Positions 41,713 to 44,452 of a stretch of DNA of 44,452 nt are shown piece after piece. The translations under genes and the position numbers were made by a program. The notes beneath the pieces are model-generated. The model worked only from the letters and a program-made list of their open reading frames with translations, had not been told where the DNA came from and searched no databases. Numbering within the stretch: position 1 is the first letter of the stretch; each line of letters opens with the position of its first letter. The stretch spans positions 1-44,452 of IMG/VR virus record IMGVR_UViG_3300009151_000120. One strand, 5' to 3'. Source of the DNA: a virus.

Positions 41713-44452
41713 TTAGAATGTTATAATAGTTCTTAGTGTAACTGTTTCTTGAGCAGATGGTGTAAAACCAGCTTTATTGTCTATAAACAATATATCTCCA
41801 GAATATTTATCAACAGTTGGATTACCCACTGCAGCTACACTAAAAAACTGACTATTAATATTTGTCATTTGATCACCAACGAGTGGAGTATCACCATCAA
41901 TTGATTGTACCAACATAGATGTTCCAGTGCTGTTTACTGAAACAACATAGTATCTTTTTAATTCGGCATTATTATCAACTGTTCTTGGAATGGTAAGAAT
42001 CATATCTTTCACAAAATTAACTGTACTGAAAGTAGCAGAAATTGTAAAACAACCTGATCCCAGTGGTTCAGAATATCTTGTAGTTGCGTTATAGTATCTT
42101 GGATTCTTTAAAATACCAACCTGACGATAGTCATTATTTACATCAAATCCTTGATTCTTATCCCTTGACACATTACTGTAAAACATTAAAGTGTTTGCAT
42201 ATAACTCATCAAAGGAATCTTTTCCGTGACCATTATGGGGAGAAATGATTGCTCTTGCCGAAGCAGCAGTTCCATTACCAGTAATAGTAATATCTGCGTA
42301 AGTATAACCTTGCCCTTGATTTGTTATTGTAATCTTTTGTAAAGCACCATTTGATACAGTTGCAGTTGCAGTTGCGCCAGTTCCGTCACCAGCTATACTA
42401 ATGGTTGCGACACCATAACCATAACCACCACTAACTACTTGAATGTTATTGATTGTTCCTGCGACTGTGAGTAGTTCATTATTTGCTTGTAAACTATTAA
42501 TATTACCAAGAGAAATATCAGGAGCAACGCTGCAACCAGTTCCATCACCAGTCACACTGATTGAAGCAGAACTATAACCAATTCCTGGATCATCAATTTG
42601 AACACCGACCAGCTGACCATTCTCTAACTGTGGAATTAGTTTAGCATTAGTTTTAGTTGATTGAAATGATGCAGAGAAACCAGTTCCAGTTGTAGTAGTA
42701 ATAGAAATCGTTGGATTTCCTGAGTAACCATAACCATACCTTAACACTGCTGATCCAGTAGCTGCTGAACCTACCCATTGAAGAGCAGCAGTTCCACTGG
42801 TAACTATATCACCAAGAGCTGTTGTAGTTGGATTAGAAGCAGCAGTTGTTCCTGCAGTTGTCACTGTATATAGTTTCGAAGAAACAAAATATTGTTGACC
42901 AAGTGTTACTGCAGTTGACAGTGGTAGAGCTGTTCCGATAGTTACTGTCGGTGCTGTTGGAAAGTTTGCTCCAGAATCAGTAATTTTAATTCTTTGAACA
43001 ACACCAGTTGATGAGAGAACAGCACTTGCTGTAGGTAAATCTAAAGCATTCGCAAGAGTATGGGCAGTACCAACACCAGCTGCAGTTAAATTAATTGCAG
43101 TACCAGCAGTCGCATTGGCGTAAGAAGAAGCCAACTTAACTGCAGTAGAAGAAGATTTAATAATATAGTAGTTAGTGTTATTAACCAACCCAGTAATTGC
43201 AGTTCCACCACCTGTTGAATAAACCACCTTATCTCCTGTTGCGAACCAGTGAGATCCTATGGTTATAACTTCTGTTGTAGTATTAACATAAGTTGCTGTT
43301 GCGGTAAAGGTAATAGTAGGAGCAGTAAAATTAATTGTTGGATTTGATGTGTAACCAGAACCAAAAGAGTTTAGAGTAATTTCTCTAATACCACCAACAG
43401 TATTCACTGCAGTTATTGCTCCAGAGGAAAAAGTTAATCCTGTCAATGTTCCAGCAACTGTGCTTAGTGCAGCTCCTGTTGTAGTTGTAAGTGTAAAGGC
43501 AGTTACGTTTGGCGAAGTACCAGTAACAGCAGAAACCTTATAGATATTTCCTGTTAGATAACCAGTAAAGGTAGAAGTCCCACCTTTTGTTCCAGTTACT
43601 TTTATAGTATCTCCGACTACTAAGGAAGAAGCATCGCAGGAAAATTGACCTGCAGTTCCAGTAATTGCAATTGTTCCAGCAACAGTGAAGGAATTAAAAG
43701 AAGGATATGCCTTAGCAGTTTCTCCGATAAATTCTAAAGCACAAGTACCATCAGAAACTGTTCCGCTTCTAAAAGAAGGTTCAGAAACACCTGTTGTTCC
43801 AGCCTGAACGACATTATATAATTTACCTGTTGATGTTGAAACGATGCTTCCAAGGAAGACAGCACTTGATGCTGTCCAATATGCATCGGCAGTATATGGA
43901 GGAACGATGGATATTGTATCTCCATCTGTATAACCATAACCACGAGTAAACAAATTAACAGATCCCAGATAAACAGGATCGCTTGCTAAGTAACCATCAC
44001 CATCAACATTTAATGTCATCGCAGAGTAACCTGTTCCGCGAGAGTTTATTTTAACTGCTTCAATTCCACCATTTGAATAGAATTGTTGGCTCAAGGCAGT
44101 TACGATTGGAAAATACTCATCATTTAAAAACTTTGTTCTTAAAGCCAAAGGCACGTTAAACATATACTTCCAAACATAACCATCGGACATTGATATTGGA
44201 AGAACTTGAGAACCGATTGGTTTTGCTGTAGAAAGTGCTTCATTATTATTGTCTAGACATTTGTATACATTATACTCATCTGTCATAACATAAAACTGAG
44301 ACTGTTCGATTGATGCTGCTCCAGTTGCAGACATACCAATAACACCAACTGCTGCAGCACCAGAACCTTGTGCAGCAGTAAAGGTAACATTCGGATGATT
44401 TGTATAACCAGAGCCATTGTTTACCATAGTTATTGAACCAATGGAAGTATTA
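41713..44452 (-). CDS. 8: baseplate wedge protein gp8-like, enlarged (5' end outside window)
   Basis: The frame is open to the right edge; 912 codons are visible. Signatures of T4 gp8 are NVYKCLDNNNEALS, MSDGYVWKYMFNVPL (T4: GDGYVWEYLFEIP), YRQVGILKNPRYYN and the end GDILFIDNKAGFTPSAQE, then a final IITF. T4 gp8 has 334 residues and forms part of each baseplate wedge. Here about 600 residues with recurring GxGYxxxxxI and DGTG units are inserted between the DGYVW and YRQVGIL regions. No stop interrupts the frame. The enlargement is the oddity; the gp8 assignment is firm from motifs. Confidence 0.88.
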   Translation of the reverse strand, partial: NTSIGSITMVNNGSGYTNHPNVTFTAAQGSGAAAVGVIGMSATGAASIEQSQFYVMTDEYNVYKCLDNNNEALSTAKPIGSQVLPISMSDGYVWKYMFNVPLALRTKFLNDEYFPIVTALSQQFYSNGGIEAVKINSRGTGYSAMTLNVDGDGYLASDPVYLGSVNLFTRGYGYTDGDTISIVPPYTADAYWTASSAVFLGSIVSTSTGKLYNVVQAGTTGVSEPSFRSGTVSDGTCALEFIGETAKAYPSFNSFTVAGTIAITGTAGQFSCDASSLVVGDTIKVTGTKGGTSTFTGYLTGNIYKVSAVTGTSPNVTAFTLTTTTGAALSTVAGTLTGLTFSSGAITAVNTVGGIREITLNSFGSGYTSNPTINFTAPTITFTATATYVNTTTEVITIGSHWFATGDKVVYSTGGGTAITGLVNNTNYYIIKSSSTAVKLASSYANATAGTAINLTAAGVGTAHTLANALDLPTASAVLSSTGVVQRIKITDSGANFPTAPTVTIGTALPLSTAVTLGQQYFVSSKLYTVTTAGTTAASNPTTTALGDIVTSGTAALQWVGSAATGSAVLRYGYGYSGNPTISITTTTGTGFSASFQSTKTNAKLIPQLENGQLVGVQIDDPGIGYSSASISVTGDGTGCSVAPDISLGNINSLQANNELLTVAGTINNIQVVSGGYGYGVATISIAGDGTGATATATVSNGALQKITITNQGQGYTYADITITGNGTAASARAIISPHNGHGKDSFDELYANTLMFYSNVSRDKNQGFDVNNDYRQVGILKNPRYYNATTRYSEPLGSGCFTISATFSTVNFVKDMILTIPRTVDNNAELKRYYVVSVNSTGTSMLVQSIDGDTPLVGDQMTNINSQFFSVAAVGNPTVDKYSGDILFIDNKAGFTPSAQETVTLRTIITF

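Noticed and set aside
1-44452. tRNA genes, integrase, transposase or homing endonuclease
   Set aside because: No cloverleaf, recombinase motif, LAGLIDADG or GIY-YIG motif was recognised on either strand, though a covariance-model search was not possible.

Overview
The window is the baseplate and tail-fibre region of a large T4-like myovirus, most like marine T4-like phages (cyanophage or pelagiphage type). The evidence is a gp8-type baseplate wedge protein, a giant DUF4815-type virion protein, many low-complexity Ser/Thr/Gly-rich fibre proteins, two S74 intramolecular-chaperone domains and T4-type late promoter motifs (TATAAATA) before several genes. The DNA is AT-rich. Every supported gene lies on the minus strand, so transcription runs from high to low coordinates. 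No replication, metabolic, integration or tRNA genes are visible. The host cannot be read from the sequence.

Layout in transcription order. (1) 44452-33592: gp8-like wedge protein (5' end outside the window), a 2186-aa virion protein, a small coiled-coil protein and a 432-aa fibre. (2) 33582-25172: nine mostly overlapping genes that look like a protein-modification island. It holds a radical SAM/SPASM enzyme, a 172-aa protein ending in CHSNCHSNCHGSI, three unknown proteins (two related), a second radical SAM/SPASM protein, a B12-type radical SAM protein and two adjacent AspH-like oxygenases. It has no promoter of its own and starts 9 nt after a fibre gene, so it is probably expressed late with the virion proteins. 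The substrate is likely the CHSN protein or another particle component.

(3) 25140-7442: a tandem array of adhesin cassettes. Seven are paralogous adhesins with an ING.M...QR motif, a CBM-like body and C-terminal (A/S)EL. Each is followed at once by a small gene of one family (DPxNRDYxEYLxW). Other fibre types (C1q-like, GIGT-repeat, others) have their own small downstream partners of different families. Fibres that carry their own S74 chaperone have none. Five neighbouring twin pairs share N-terminal modules, which points to growth by tandem duplication followed by swapping of the distal parts.

(4) 7435-1: a strong intrinsic terminator followed by a TATAAATA late promoter begins a new unit with two small structural proteins, two long fibres (929 and 1237 aa), a second candidate terminator and the start of another fibre that runs off the left edge.

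The small genes at 12867-13046, 13603-13782 and 19964-20119 (51-59 aa) were recovered by reading the sequence. Several starts were moved to positions supported by a Shine-Dalgarno site or by a stop/start junction.
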